Assembly: GCF_000768705.1 (NCBI RefSeq) | Contig: NZ_AVPJ01000008.1 | Location: forward strand, 1 to 64,000 | Direction of reading: 5' to 3' | DNA from: Knoellia sinensis KCTC 19936 | GTDB lineage: Bacteria; Actinomycetota; Actinomycetes; Actinomycetales; Dermatophilaceae | Length of the DNA: 64,000 nt | Shown: positions 33,697 through 42,376 of the stretch, one piece after another | Layout: each line of letters starts with the position of its first letter | Position numbering within the stretch: the stretch's first letter is position 1 | Translations under genes and position numbers: made by a program | Notes under the pieces: generated by a model | The model's input: the letters and a program-made list of their open reading frames with translations, nothing else | What the model was told of the DNA's origin: nothing | The model's database searches: none

Positions 33697-35553
33697 ATGC
33701 GTGCCTCGCTGCGCCGACTCCTGTCCATCCTCGGAACGGCCGCCCTGGTCCCGATGCTCCTCGCCGCAGCACCAGCGTCCGCCGTGGTGAGCGACACCGC
33801 CTACCCCACGCTCCGTGGGGTCACGATGAGTGCGACCACCGTGGCTGCCGGAAGCTCGATCGTGGCAGTGCTCGATGCCTCCGATGACGTCGCCATCGCG
33901 AGCGCGAAGCTGAGGTTCGTCAGCTCCGAGAGCTCACACCGCATCGAGACCACCCGTCCCTGGAGGGACGACGGGAGGGTCGGTCTCGCGGTTCCCGAGA
34001 GCAGCACGACCGGGGCCTACACGCTCGACCTCGTCACCCTGACGGACAGCTCCGGCAACAGCGCGACCTACCAGGTGCTGGGACGCAACCTCACGCTCCA
34101 GCCACCCGTGTCCACCGGCCCCTTCACGCACGGGCTCGACCTCTCCGCCACGACCTTCACCGTCACCGGCGGGGTCGACCGGACAGCGCCCCGGGTCACC
34201 TCCCTGTCGATGCCGGTCCGCCCGACGTACGCCGAAGCACCGGGCGTCCTGGAGGTGGCGGTCGATGATCTCGGTCCCGTGGAGGTGACCGCAGTGTGGC
34301 GGCAGCCCTACGGCATATGGGGTACGCCGTACGGCAAGGTGACCGCGCGGGGCGGCACCGGTCGAGTGCCATTCCGGCTCCCCATTGCGGGCACACACAC
34401 CCTCGACGGTCTTGTGGTGATCGACGCGGAGGGCAACGGCCGCCAGTACGACCGTGACGGTCGCGAGTCGTCCATGAACGGACAGGCGCGGCACACGCTG
34501 GACTTCTCACCCTTCGACGTGACCCTGCGACCCAGCCCGCCGAGTGCACGCCTGATCGCCCGTCCCGGGTCCGCGCGGGTCGTCCTCCACGCGACGGAGG
34601 ACGTTGCGAAATCCATCGACGGCTGGCGCATTTCCGTCTACCCCGGGTCCACCGTGCGCCACGTCCCCGCCAAGGCCGGGCTGACGCAGGTGGACATCGG
34701 CGGCCTGTCCAACGGACAGTCGTACAGCGTCTTCGTGACCGCTCAGAGCAAGACCGGTGCCAGCCGGCGGTCCGGCGGGGTGGTCCGCCCCATGCTGTCG
34801 ACCAATGTCTTCGCCGTCGCCGACGCTACCGGCGACCGACGCGTCGACCTCATCGCGCGGCAGCCGTTCAGCGCCGCGGGCGAGGGCGACAGCTATGTCT
34901 ACCCGACGAACGGCACGGCTGGCGTCGGGCGACGGTTCGCAGCCTTCCGCGCTGGTGACAACTCGTGCGAGCGAATCGCCCCCTTCGACCACTACATCCT
35001 CGGCGACGGTGAGGTGCTCTGCTATGGCCCCGACCTGCTGGCACTGAACAAGGACGGCAGCGGCTCGATTCTGGCCACCGGCGGCTGGTCCGCGATGCGG
35101 TTCGTCGACGGCGGATCCGACCTCACCGGGGACGGCTGGCCCGACATCATCGGGGTCGGCACGGACGGTGCGCTCAGGGTCTACCAAACCCGGGACGAGT
35201 CACGGATCGTGTCGACCACGAAGGTGGGCGGTGGTTGGGGAGCCTTCACTGCGCTCATGCAGGTGGGCGACTTCAATGGCGACCGCAAGTCCGACCTCGT
35301 CGCGGTCGACACGGCCGGGCGCGTGTGGCTCTACCCAGGGAACGGCCGCGCAGGCTTCGGCGCCCGCACCCAGATCGCGTCCGGCTGGGGCGGTTTCGGT
35401 GCCGTCCTCCCGCTCCGCGACTTCAACGGCGACGGCAAGGTCGACATCGGCACGATCACCATGGACGGCATCCTCTACATGTATCCCGGCAATGGCCGCG
35501 GAGGTTTCCTGCCCAGGGTCGCCATCGGCGGCGGTTGGGGCGTCTACCTCTGA
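33697..35553 (+). CDS. large secreted protein with FG-GAP / VCBS repeats
   Basis: A 618-residue exported protein. ATG 33697 follows AGAAGG and begins a signal peptide (MRASLRRLL, hydrophobic core, cleavage after ASA near residue 29). Residues 30-350 contain immunoglobulin-like beta domains; the segment around 300-370 is fibronectin-III-like. The last 260 residues hold at least four FG-GAP repeats with calcium-binding-type Asp/Asn loops (DATGDRRVDLIA, DLTGDGWPDIIG, DFNGDRKSDLVA, DFNGDGKVDIGT), each followed by a YPGNGRAGF-like strand. Together they likely form a beta-propeller for surface or polymer binding. No enzyme domain is visible. Confidence 0.9.
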   Translation: MRASLRRLLSILGTAALVPMLLAAAPASAVVSDTAYPTLRGVTMSATTVAAGSSIVAVLDASDDVAIASAKLRFVSSESSHRIETTRPWRDDGRVGLAVPESSTTGAYTLDLVTLTDSSGNSATYQVLGRNLTLQPPVSTGPFTHGLDLSATTFTVTGGVDRTAPRVTSLSMPVRPTYAEAPGVLEVAVDDLGPVEVTAVWRQPYGIWGTPYGKVTARGGTGRVPFRLPIAGTHTLDGLVVIDAEGNGRQYDRDGRESSMNGQARHTLDFSPFDVTLRPSPPSARLIARPGSARVVLHATEDVAKSIDGWRISVYPGSTVRHVPAKAGLTQVDIGGLSNGQSYSVFVTAQSKTGASRRSGGVVRPMLSTNVFAVADATGDRRVDLIARQPFSAAGEGDSYVYPTNGTAGVGRRFAAFRAGDNSCERIAPFDHYILGDGEVLCYGPDLLALNKDGSGSILATGGWSAMRFVDGGSDLTGDGWPDIIGVGTDGALRVYQTRDESRIVSTTKVGGGWGAFTALMQVGDFNGDRKSDLVAVDTAGRVWLYPGNGRAGFGARTQIASGWGGFGAVLPLRDFNGDGKVDIGTITMDGILYMYPGNGRGGFLPRVAIGGGWGVYL

Positions 35554-35556
35554 GGT

Positions 35557-36330
35557 TCAGCCCCAGGTGACGCGGGCGAGTTCGCGCCAGCGCGCGAGCA
35601 TCGCCTCGTCATCGGTGGTGACCTCGTCGCCGCGGTTCCACAGTCCCAGGCAGAGGTCGGCGGCAGTGCCGCGGAACGTCACGTCGGCGTCGTCCAGCTC
35701 CACAGCCTCTGCCGTATGCCGTGTCGCCGCCGGCTGCTCAGCCCTCACCTCGACGATCCACGCACGATCGACGTCGGTCGGGCGCACGGCCACGCGCACC
35801 GGCTGTTGCGTGCGGAGCTTGCTCTTGGGGCGTGGCAGGAAGCCGGTGAGCAGTTCGTCCAACCCGTCCACCGCGACGGGCGACGAGACCTCGGAGAGGC
35901 GGGCGGACGGCATACCGCCAATCCGGGCGGACAACGCGTCCGCAGCGTGGATCGTCGTCTCGTGACACTGCCGACGGGCCCAGAACTCCCGCGGCGCAGG
36001 CGCGTCCGCGAGGAACACGAACGCCTCGAGGTCGGCGGGAGCGGCAGCGAGCGCGGCGATCAGCGCCGAACTCCCCTCGACCAGCCATGACACGGGGTCG
36101 GCATGGGCGAGGCCCTCTTCCTCGAACGCCGCCGGAACCTCGATCCCTGCGCTATTTCCGAGCACCTGCGCCGTGGCCCAGCGGTGGACCATCCCCTGGT
36201 GCGCGATGAGGTCGCGGACCGACCAGCCGGGGCACGTCGGGACCCGCGCGTCGAGGCCCGCAGCCTGTGCGTCGCGGGCGAATCGGCCCGTCGCTTCGGC
36301 CAGTGCGGTGACGTGGGCGCTCAGATCCAT
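35557..36330 (-). CDS. maleylpyruvate isomerase family mycothiol-dependent enzyme
   Basis: A 257-residue protein with the DinB-like four-helix fold (MDMPI N-domain, first 150 residues): metal-ligand-like histidines lie in LIAHQGMVHRW (His44, His49) and QCHETTIHAAD (near 140). A C-terminal domain of about 90 residues resembles the SCP2-like MDMPI C-domain (FRGTAADLCLGLWNR). Such enzymes use mycothiol, the actinobacterial thiol, for transferase or isomerase reactions; the substrate here is unknown. ATG 36330 gives a standard N-terminus (MDLSAHVTAL). Convergent with the FG-GAP gene, with only 3 bases between the stops. Confidence 0.88.
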   Translation of the reverse strand: MDLSAHVTALAEATGRFARDAQAAGLDARVPTCPGWSVRDLIAHQGMVHRWATAQVLGNSAGIEVPAAFEEEGLAHADPVSWLVEGSSALIAALAAAPADLEAFVFLADAPAPREFWARRQCHETTIHAADALSARIGGMPSARLSEVSSPVAVDGLDELLTGFLPRPKSKLRTQQPVRVAVRPTDVDRAWIVEVRAEQPAATRHTAEAVELDDADVTFRGTAADLCLGLWNRGDEVTTDDEAMLARWRELARVTWG

Positions 36331-36452
36331 GGGTGCATGGTGGCCGTCGGGTGTGACGGGAGGCACGGGCGTCCACGCCTTGTCGCCCTACCTACTCCAA
36401 CGTAGGGTCTTCGCTTGATACCCCCCGCACCTCAACGAGGAGGACCCTCGCT

Positions 36453-36905
36453 ATGCCCACGATCGACCCCACGACCTTCGCCACGATGGACCCGGCCGAG
36501 TTCGCCGCCACCGTGAAGAAGATGTCCGACAAGGAGATCAACGAGATCATGGGCGGGGAGCACCGTCAGTCGATCCTCGACGCGATCTTCGACCGCTTCC
36601 CGGTGCTGTTCAACGCCGAGAAGGCCAAGGGCGCCGACGCCCGCGTCAACTGGCGCATCACCGGCGGTCCCGGTGGGAGCGATGACACCTACGCGGTCGT
36701 CGTCAAGGACGGCGCCTGCACCGTCGAGAAGGACCCGACCGAGGAGCCCAAGACCTCGATCATGCTCGGCCCGGCCGAGTTCGCCAAGCTCATCACCGGC
36801 TCTGGCAACCCGACGATGATGGTCATGATGGGCAAGGTCAAGGCCCGTGGCGACCTCAGCGCGGCGATGGCGTTCCAGAACTGGTTCGACACACCCAAGG
36901 CCTGA
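36453..36905 (+). CDS. SCP2 sterol-carrier domain protein
   Basis: A 150-residue protein in which residues 30-148 form an SCP2-type lipid-binding domain (INWRITGGPGG-like strand, TSIMLGPAEFAKLITG, then NPTMMVMMGKVKARGDLSAAM, the conserved C-terminal helix region). SCP2 proteins carry fatty acyl-CoA or sterol-like lipids. The gene has a strong ribosome binding site (GAGGAGG) and ends 5 bases before the acyl-CoA ligase gene, an arrangement that suggests presentation of hydrophobic acyl substrates or products to or from that enzyme. Confidence 0.9.
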   Translation: MPTIDPTTFATMDPAEFAATVKKMSDKEINEIMGGEHRQSILDAIFDRFPVLFNAEKAKGADARVNWRITGGPGGSDDTYAVVVKDGACTVEKDPTEEPKTSIMLGPAEFAKLITGSGNPTMMVMMGKVKARGDLSAAMAFQNWFDTPKA

Positions 36906-36910
36906 TCCCC

Positions 36911-38488
36911 ATGACGATCAGCCTTCTCACCGTCGGTGCCGTCATGGCCAAGCGCGGGATGCTCGCGCCCGGCCCACCCCACCGCCAGATCAACCAGCTC
37001 CGTGCCCTGGGCAAGTGGGGTTGGGGACTGGCCGGCGAGCTCCGTCAGGCGGCCAACCGCAGCCCCAACCACACCGCCGTCATCGACGAGGAGCGGGGCG
37101 AGATCACCTACGCCGAGCTCCTCAACCGGTCCGAGCGGGTGGCCCTCCTCCTGCACGAGAAGGGCTTCCGGCAGGGACAGCGTCTCGGCCTGCTGGCGCG
37201 CAACCACGTCGGCGCCATCGAGATCATGACGGCTGCATCGTCCATCGGTGTCGACCTCGTGCTCATGAACACTGGCTTCTCGGCGAGCCAGCTCGCTGTC
37301 GTCGCCGACCAGCAGAAGATCGACGGGCTGATCCACGACGACGAGTTCGACTCGGTCGTCACGGAGCTCTCGCGACGCATCCAGGTCGTCCGGGAGAGCA
37401 GCTGGAACGAGCAGCTGGAGGCCACGCCGGCTCCCCAGCGGATGGTTCCGCCCGAGAAGGGTGGCCGCACGATCATCCTCACGTCCGGCACCACCGGAAC
37501 GCCCAAGGGTGCGGCGCGCCGGACGCCCAAGGGCTTCGGTCCGCTGATCTCGATCATCGACCGCATCCCGCTGCGGGCGCATGACCGCATCTTCATCGCC
37601 GCGCCGATCTTCCACACGTGGGGCTATGCAGCGATGCAGCTCACCATGGCGCTGCGCGGGACCATGGTGCTCCAGCGCCGGTTCGACCCGCAGCGCGCCA
37701 AGGACACCTTGGAGATGAAGGAGTGTCACGCGATGTTCGCCATCCCCGTGATGCTCCAGCGCATGATGGAACTCCCCTCCGACGAGGGCGGCAAGAAGCG
37801 TCGCAAGAACCTGCGCATCGTGGCCACGTCCGGCTCGGCCTACCCGCACGGGTTCACCACGAAGTTCATGGACGAGTACGGCGACGTGCTCTACAACCTC
37901 TATGGCTCGACCGAGGCGTCGTGGGTGTGCATCGCCACGCCCGAGGACATGCGGCGTGAGCCCGACACCGCGGGCACTCCCCCGCTCGGGACCGTCGTCA
38001 AGATCCTCGACGAGCAGGGCAAGGAGGTGAAGCCCGGCGAGACCGGTCGCATCTTCTGCGGCAACGACCTCGTCTTCGAGGGCTACACCTCGGGCGCCAA
38101 CAAGGACTTCATCGACGGACTCGTCTCCACGGGCGACATGGGCCACGAGAAGGACGGCCTGTTCTTCGTCGACGGCCGCGACGACGACATGATCGTCAGC
38201 GGTGGCGAGAACGTCTATCCGATCGAGGTCGAGTCGCTGCTCATCGAGCACCCTGCGGTGCGCGAGGTGTCCGTCGTCGGCGTCCGCGACGCCGAGTTCG
38301 GCCAGCGTCTGGTGGCGTTCCTCGCCCTCCACGACGGCCACGAGCTCTCCGAGGACGAAGTCTTGCAGCACGTCAAGGCAAACCGGGCCCGGCACGTCGT
38401 GCCCCGCGAGGTGCACTTCATCGACGAGCTCCCCCGCAACGCGACCGGCAAGATCCTCGTCCGGGAACTGCGCGCCAGCGTCGACTGA
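36911..38488 (+). CDS. fatty-acid--CoA ligase (long-chain acyl-CoA synthetase type)
   Basis: A 525-residue adenylate-forming enzyme that activates a carboxylic acid with ATP and joins it to CoA. All core motifs are seen: the phosphate loop TSGTTGTPKG (near residue 195), YGSTEASW (near 337), the hinge-like GRDDDMIVSGGENVYP (about 418) and the final catalytic lysine in NATGKILV (near 512). The N-terminal 30 residues form a short helical extension typical of actinobacterial FadD12-like ligases. Its exact acid is unknown. It is co-transcribed with the SCP2 gene and followed by a perfect 23-bp hairpin. Confidence 0.93.
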   Translation: MTISLLTVGAVMAKRGMLAPGPPHRQINQLRALGKWGWGLAGELRQAANRSPNHTAVIDEERGEITYAELLNRSERVALLLHEKGFRQGQRLGLLARNHVGAIEIMTAASSIGVDLVLMNTGFSASQLAVVADQQKIDGLIHDDEFDSVVTELSRRIQVVRESSWNEQLEATPAPQRMVPPEKGGRTIILTSGTTGTPKGAARRTPKGFGPLISIIDRIPLRAHDRIFIAAPIFHTWGYAAMQLTMALRGTMVLQRRFDPQRAKDTLEMKECHAMFAIPVMLQRMMELPSDEGGKKRRKNLRIVATSGSAYPHGFTTKFMDEYGDVLYNLYGSTEASWVCIATPEDMRREPDTAGTPPLGTVVKILDEQGKEVKPGETGRIFCGNDLVFEGYTSGANKDFIDGLVSTGDMGHEKDGLFFVDGRDDDMIVSGGENVYPIEVESLLIEHPAVREVSVVGVRDAEFGQRLVAFLALHDGHELSEDEVLQHVKANRARHVVPREVHFIDELPRNATGKILVRELRASVD

Positions 38489-38499
38489 CCGACCCTCCA

Positions 38500-38548
38500 A
38501 CTGATTGCCCCTCACTGCACGGCCACCGTGCAGTGAGGGGCAATCAGT
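38500..38548 (+). terminator. perfect 23-bp hairpin after the acyl-CoA ligase gene
   Basis: Arms 38500-38522 and 38526-38548 are exact reverse complements (core CTGATTGCCCCTCACTGCAC) with a 3-base loop CCA, followed by CGTTTC. It starts 12 bases after the stop codon. It ends the SCP2/ligase transcript and, with the next palindrome, separates convergent genes. Confidence 0.85.
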
Positions 38549-38568
38549 CGTTTCAGGGGGCGCTTCAC

Positions 38569-38661
38569 GCGGCACGACACAGACGCCCCCGGTGGGGAGC
38601 GCTCAGTGGGCCCCTGATCCCACCGAGCGCCCTCCGCCGGGGGCGTCCGTGTCTGCTGCGG
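38569..38661 (-). terminator. long imperfect palindrome after the ABC-2 permease gene
   Basis: Left arm 38569-38610 and right arm 38619-38661 pair along about 40 bases with some mismatches: GCGCTCAGTGGG pairs against CCCACCGAGCGC, CCCCCGGTGGGG against its approximate complement, and an outer GCGGCACGACACAGACG block. It lies directly beside the permease stop (38663). It is unrelated in sequence to the adjacent hairpin at 38500-38548. Confidence 0.65.
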
Positions 38662-38662
38662 C

Positions 38663-39493
38663 CTACTTCACCTCGCGGTGCATCACCCGCCAGGCACCGA
38701 TGGCGAGCGGCAACAGCACCCACACGCCGGTCGACGACGCGAGCTGCGCCCAGTTCTCGCCGGTCATGGACCCGCTGAACAGCGGATCGGTCACCTGGTT
38801 GAGGTCGAGCCACTTGCTCGGCTCGGCCAAGGACGCGATCATGCCGACCGCGATGCTCCACAGGGTCGGAAGCAAGAGCGACGCGACAATCGCGAACGGC
38901 GTGTTGAGGAAGACGAACCCGAACGCCAAGCCCTGCAGGACGAAGATCGCGAACGCCAGGGTCACGCCCAGCGCGACCTGCCACGTCAGGTCCCACGCTC
39001 CGTTGCCATCGCCGAAGGTCGAGCCGATGACATTGCCCAACGCTGAAGCGGCGAAGGCGGTGGCCGTGACGACAAGGCCGAGCATGAGCGTCGCGATGAT
39101 CTTCGCGACGATGACGCGTCCGCGCCGTGGCTCCAGGGTGAAGGTCACGAGTCCGGTCCGTTGGCTCCACTCCGAGGTCGCCGCCATGATGCCGAGGATC
39201 GGCAGAAGGATGACGAGCGGGAGCGACGTCAGGCCGAGCAGCTCGCTGTAGTTGGCCTCCTCGGACGGACCCCAGATGAGGAACGCCGCCATGACGACGA
39301 GCGAGATCGCCGACATGACGATGAGCATCCAGCGGCCGGCCCTGGTGTCGACCATCTTGCGGAGCTCGACGCGGATGAGTCGCTGCAGCGGCACGCCGGG
39401 GCTGCCGTCGACGTCACCCGTCGCTGCGGGGCGAGCCACCTTGGCCGGGTCGACCTGAGGCGCCTGCGGGGTGCGGGTGTCGGTGGTGGTCAT
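38663..39493 (-). CDS. ABC-2 type transporter permease
   Basis: A 276-residue membrane protein with six predicted membrane segments, preceded by a 40-residue cytoplasmic lead rich in Pro and Thr. The segment LQRLIRVELRKMVDTRAGRWML (shown to name the elbow helix) precedes the first membrane helix, as in ABC-2 exporters of the drug- or lantibiotic-immunity type. It overlaps the ATPase gene by ATGA and must form a complex with it. The substrate is unknown. A long palindrome lies after the stop codon. Confidence 0.88.
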   Translation of the reverse strand: MTTTDTRTPQAPQVDPAKVARPAATGDVDGSPGVPLQRLIRVELRKMVDTRAGRWMLIVMSAISLVVMAAFLIWGPSEEANYSELLGLTSLPLVILLPILGIMAATSEWSQRTGLVTFTLEPRRGRVIVAKIIATLMLGLVVTATAFAASALGNVIGSTFGDGNGAWDLTWQVALGVTLAFAIFVLQGLAFGFVFLNTPFAIVASLLLPTLWSIAVGMIASLAEPSKWLDLNQVTDPLFSGSMTGENWAQLASSTGVWVLLPLAIGAWRVMHREVK

Positions 39494-40386
39494 GCTGCGG
39501 TTCCTTCGCGGGAGGTGGCGGCCGTGAGGCTGAGGAACATCTCCTCCAGCCCCTCAGAGCCGCCGGAGCGGAGCTCGAGCAGGACGATGCGCTCGTCCAG
39601 GGCGATCTGACCGACGACACCCGGTTCGGCGTCGACGACAAGTCCCGACGCGACGGAGGTGACGTGGACCTCGGCACGGGAGAGTGCGGCATACAAGGCG
39701 GCGTCGTCCGTGGAACGGACGGTCGTGCCACCGCGACTGAGGAGTTCGTCCTTCGTGCCCTGCGCGACGATCTTGCCGCGACCGATCATGACGAGGTCGT
39801 CGGCGATGACCTGGACCTCGTGGAGGAGGTGGCTCGAGAGAAGCACGGTGCCGCCTCCGTCGGCGAAGCTGCGCAGGAGTCCGCGCATCCAGTGGATCCC
39901 CTGCGGGTCGAGACCGTTGGCCGGCTCGTCGAGGATGAGCACTTCGGGCTGCCCGAGCAACGCGGACGCGAGACCGAGTCGCTGTCGCATGCCGAGCGAG
40001 TAGTTGCGCACCCGACGCTTCGCCTCCTCGTCCGTCAGCCCGACGAGCGCGAGCGCGTCGTCGACGCGCGACTTCGGGACCCCGATCTGGATGGCCGCGA
40101 GGCGCAGGATCTCGCGGCCGGTACGGCCGGGGTGCTGCGCCGAGGCATCGAGCATGACGCCGACCTGTCGGCCGGGGTTGTGGAGGTCGCGGTAGGGCTT
40201 CCCGAGGACGGTCGACCGGCCGCTCGTCGCGGGGGTCAGGCCCGTCATCATCCGCATCGCCGTGGACTTGCCCGCCCCGTTGGGTCCGAGGAACCCGACG
40301 ACGCTCCCCGGCCGGACCTCGAAGGAGATGTCGTCGACGGCAGTGAAGCCGCCGTAGCGCTTCGTGAGGTTCTCGACTGTGATCAT
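39490..40386 (-). CDS. ABC transporter ATP-binding protein (ABC-2 exporter)
   Basis: A 298-residue ATPase. Walker A GPNGAGKST is at residues 34-42, the signature NYSLGMRQRLGLASALLG is near 133-150, Walker B LILDEPANGLDP near 155-166 and the switch histidine in LLSSHLLHEV near 190. The C-terminal 80 residues are the accessory domain found in drug and bacteriocin exporters. ATG 40386 is chosen as start (MITVENLTKRYG), shortening a longer frame by 3 codons. It is followed by the permease gene with 4-base overlap. Adjacent to, but divergent from, a two-component pair that may regulate it. Confidence 0.92.
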   Translation of the reverse strand: MITVENLTKRYGGFTAVDDISFEVRPGSVVGFLGPNGAGKSTAMRMMTGLTPATSGRSTVLGKPYRDLHNPGRQVGVMLDASAQHPGRTGREILRLAAIQIGVPKSRVDDALALVGLTDEEAKRRVRNYSLGMRQRLGLASALLGQPEVLILDEPANGLDPQGIHWMRGLLRSFADGGGTVLLSSHLLHEVQVIADDLVMIGRGKIVAQGTKDELLSRGGTTVRSTDDAALYAALSRAEVHVTSVASGLVVDAEPGVVGQIALDERIVLLELRSGGSEGLEEMFLSLTAATSREGTAA

Positions 40387-40529
40387 GACAACCACTCTTG
40401 TCCGCGGCGTGGGTCGCGCACATCCGTCGGACGGACAGAACGGCCTACGACTTTGGTATGCCGTCCGCTCGCGTTCCGCAGCCCCTGGGCTGACGCGTCG
40501 GGCGCGGTCTCGGGCCTACGCTGCCGAAC

Positions 40530-41711
40530 ATGTCCGACACCACGACCCGCGAGTACGGCCGAGGGAGCGCCCTTTGGCGCTGGGCCCTCGCGCTGCTCAT
40601 CAGCGCAGTGGTGTGGGGCACCATCGCCATCGACATGGCCATGGCGGACGTGAGCGACGGGCCGATCATCGGCTGGTTCTTCGTTGCCGACCTCGTCATC
40701 GGACTCCTGTCGTTCCTGTTCGTCCCCATGCGCCGCGAGTGGCCCCGCGGCGTCGCCGTCGCCCTCAACCTCGCCTCGACCGTCTCGGCGAGCTCGACCG
40801 GACCTGCCACGTGGGCGATGGGCTCCCTGGCGGCCAAGCACCGGTGGCGCGACCTCCTCGTGGTTGCTCCCCTGGCTGTCGTCGCGGGTCTGGGGCAGGA
40901 ACGCCTCTACCCCGGGGGTGACGAGTTGCCGGCGTGGGCGATCGTGCTCTTCGGGCTCCTCGTCGTCGGCATCGTCATCGCCATCGGATGGGCGATGGGT
41001 TCGCAGCGCAACCTCATGGAGTCCCTGCGTGATCGAGCCGTCACGGCCGAGCGCGAGCAGCAGGCACGGGTCGCCCAGGCCCAGGCAGCCGAGCGCACGC
41101 GCATTGCGCGCGAGATGCATGACGTTCTCGCACACCGGATTTCGCTCGTGGCGATGCACGCCGGAGCGCTGAGCTATCGGACCGACCTCTCCGCCGAGGA
41201 GCAGTCCACGGCCGCGAAGACCATCGAGGAGAACGCCCACCGGGCATTGCGCGACCTCCGTGACGTGCTCGGCGTCCTGCGGGATCCGATGGCACCGACA
41301 GGCTCCGGGCCAGAGCAGCCGCAACCAGTCATCGGCGACATCGCCCGCCTCGTGGAGGAGGAGCAGGCCAACGGGATGCGCGTGTCTCTGGCTGAGACCC
41401 TCGACGGCGACGTACCCGACGGACTGGGGCGGACGGCATACCGGATCGTCCAGGAAGCACTGACCAACGCGCGCAAGCACGCGCCCGGTACCTCGGTCAC
41501 GGTGAGCCTCACCGGGTCGCCGACCGATGGGCTGACGGTGACGGTGCGCAATGCGGCGCTCGTCAGCGCGAGTGCCTCGCCGCTGCCCGACTCCGGCCTC
41601 GGCCTCATCGGCCTGGACGAACGCGTGGCCCTCTCCGGTGGGCGCCTGCGCCACGGGCCGGACGCCAGTGGCGGATATGTGGTCGAGGCGTGGATACCGT
41701 GGGAGGCGTGA
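40530..41711 (+). CDS. sensor histidine kinase, HisKA_3 type, short membrane sensor
   Basis: A 393-residue kinase with four to five membrane segments in the first 155 residues and no large external loop, pointing to sensing of membrane stress or of an exporter. A coiled-coil (160-190) joins the HisKA_3 domain with the phosphoacceptor His197 (RIAREMHDVLAHRISL). The ATPase domain has the N-box-like VQEALTNARKHAPG and the glycine-rich GLGLIGLDERVAL. GTGA couples it to the response regulator. Such intramembrane-sensing pairs often sit next to ABC-2 exporters, as here (39490-40386, divergent, 143 bases between). Confidence 0.92.
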   Translation: MSDTTTREYGRGSALWRWALALLISAVVWGTIAIDMAMADVSDGPIIGWFFVADLVIGLLSFLFVPMRREWPRGVAVALNLASTVSASSTGPATWAMGSLAAKHRWRDLLVVAPLAVVAGLGQERLYPGGDELPAWAIVLFGLLVVGIVIAIGWAMGSQRNLMESLRDRAVTAEREQQARVAQAQAAERTRIAREMHDVLAHRISLVAMHAGALSYRTDLSAEEQSTAAKTIEENAHRALRDLRDVLGVLRDPMAPTGSGPEQPQPVIGDIARLVEEEQANGMRVSLAETLDGDVPDGLGRTAYRIVQEALTNARKHAPGTSVTVSLTGSPTDGLTVTVRNAALVSASASPLPDSGLGLIGLDERVALSGGRLRHGPDASGGYVVEAWIPWEA

Positions 41712-42376
41712 GCGACTCCGCACCGATCCGGCTGGCCATCGTCGACGACGACCCGATGGTGCGCGCCGCCCTCGGGATGATGCTCGGCGGCAACTCCGGC
41801 ATCACGGTGGTCGGTGAGGCGGTGAACGGAGTGGAGGCGCTCACTGTGGTGCCGCAGTCCGGTGCCGACGTGGTGCTCATGGACATCCGGATGCCGGTTC
41901 GTGACGGTTTGAGCGCGACCGAGCTACTCCTGCAACGGGATTCGACACTCAAGGTCATCGTGCTCACGACCTTTGACGCCGACGACATGGTACTGCGGGC
42001 GCTCCGTCTGGGTGCTGCCGGGTTCATGCTCAAGGACACTCCACCGGCTCGGCTGGTCGACGCGGTGCGCACGGTTGCGGCAGGCCAGCCGATGCTGTCG
42101 CCGAGTGTGACGGCCCAGCTCATCGCGGCGGTCACGGAGACCGACGGCGGGGCAACGGATCGTGCAGACGCCGCTCGGGCGCGCCTCGCCGGGCTGACGG
42201 AGCGTGAGCGCGAAGTGGCCGATGCGGTCGGCCGCGGCCTGAGCAACGCGGAGATCTCTTCTGAACTCTTCATGAGCGTTCCCACCGTCAAGACCCATGT
42301 GGGGCGCCTGTTCACCAAGCTCGATGTCGACAACCGGGTCCAGGTTGCGATCCTCGTCCACGATGCCGCCGACTGA
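41708..42376 (+). CDS. NarL/LuxR-type response regulator
   Basis: A 222-residue regulator. Receiver domain residues 1-120 have Asp13-Asp14, phosphoacceptor Asp59 (VLMDIRMP) and the lysine in FMLKDTPP. The LuxR helix-turn-helix (about 155-215) shows LTEREREVADAVGRGLSNAEI and SVPTVKTHVGRLF. GTG 41708 overlaps the kinase stop (GTGA) and is preceded by GGGAGG. It is the partner of the kinase at 40530-41711; the adjacent ABC-2 transporter is the most likely target. The 3' end overlaps the next gene's ATG by 14 bases. Confidence 0.93.
   Translation: MSDSAPIRLAIVDDDPMVRAALGMMLGGNSGITVVGEAVNGVEALTVVPQSGADVVLMDIRMPVRDGLSATELLLQRDSTLKVIVLTTFDADDMVLRALRLGAAGFMLKDTPPARLVDAVRTVAAGQPMLSPSVTAQLIAAVTETDGGATDRADAARARLAGLTEREREVADAVGRGLSNAEISSELFMSVPTVKTHVGRLFTKLDVDNRVQVAILVHDAAD

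Noticed and set aside
31671-33797. A 700-codon minus-strand frame opposite topA
   Set aside because: Shadow frame; topA motifs on the plus strand are unambiguous and the terminator fits that direction.
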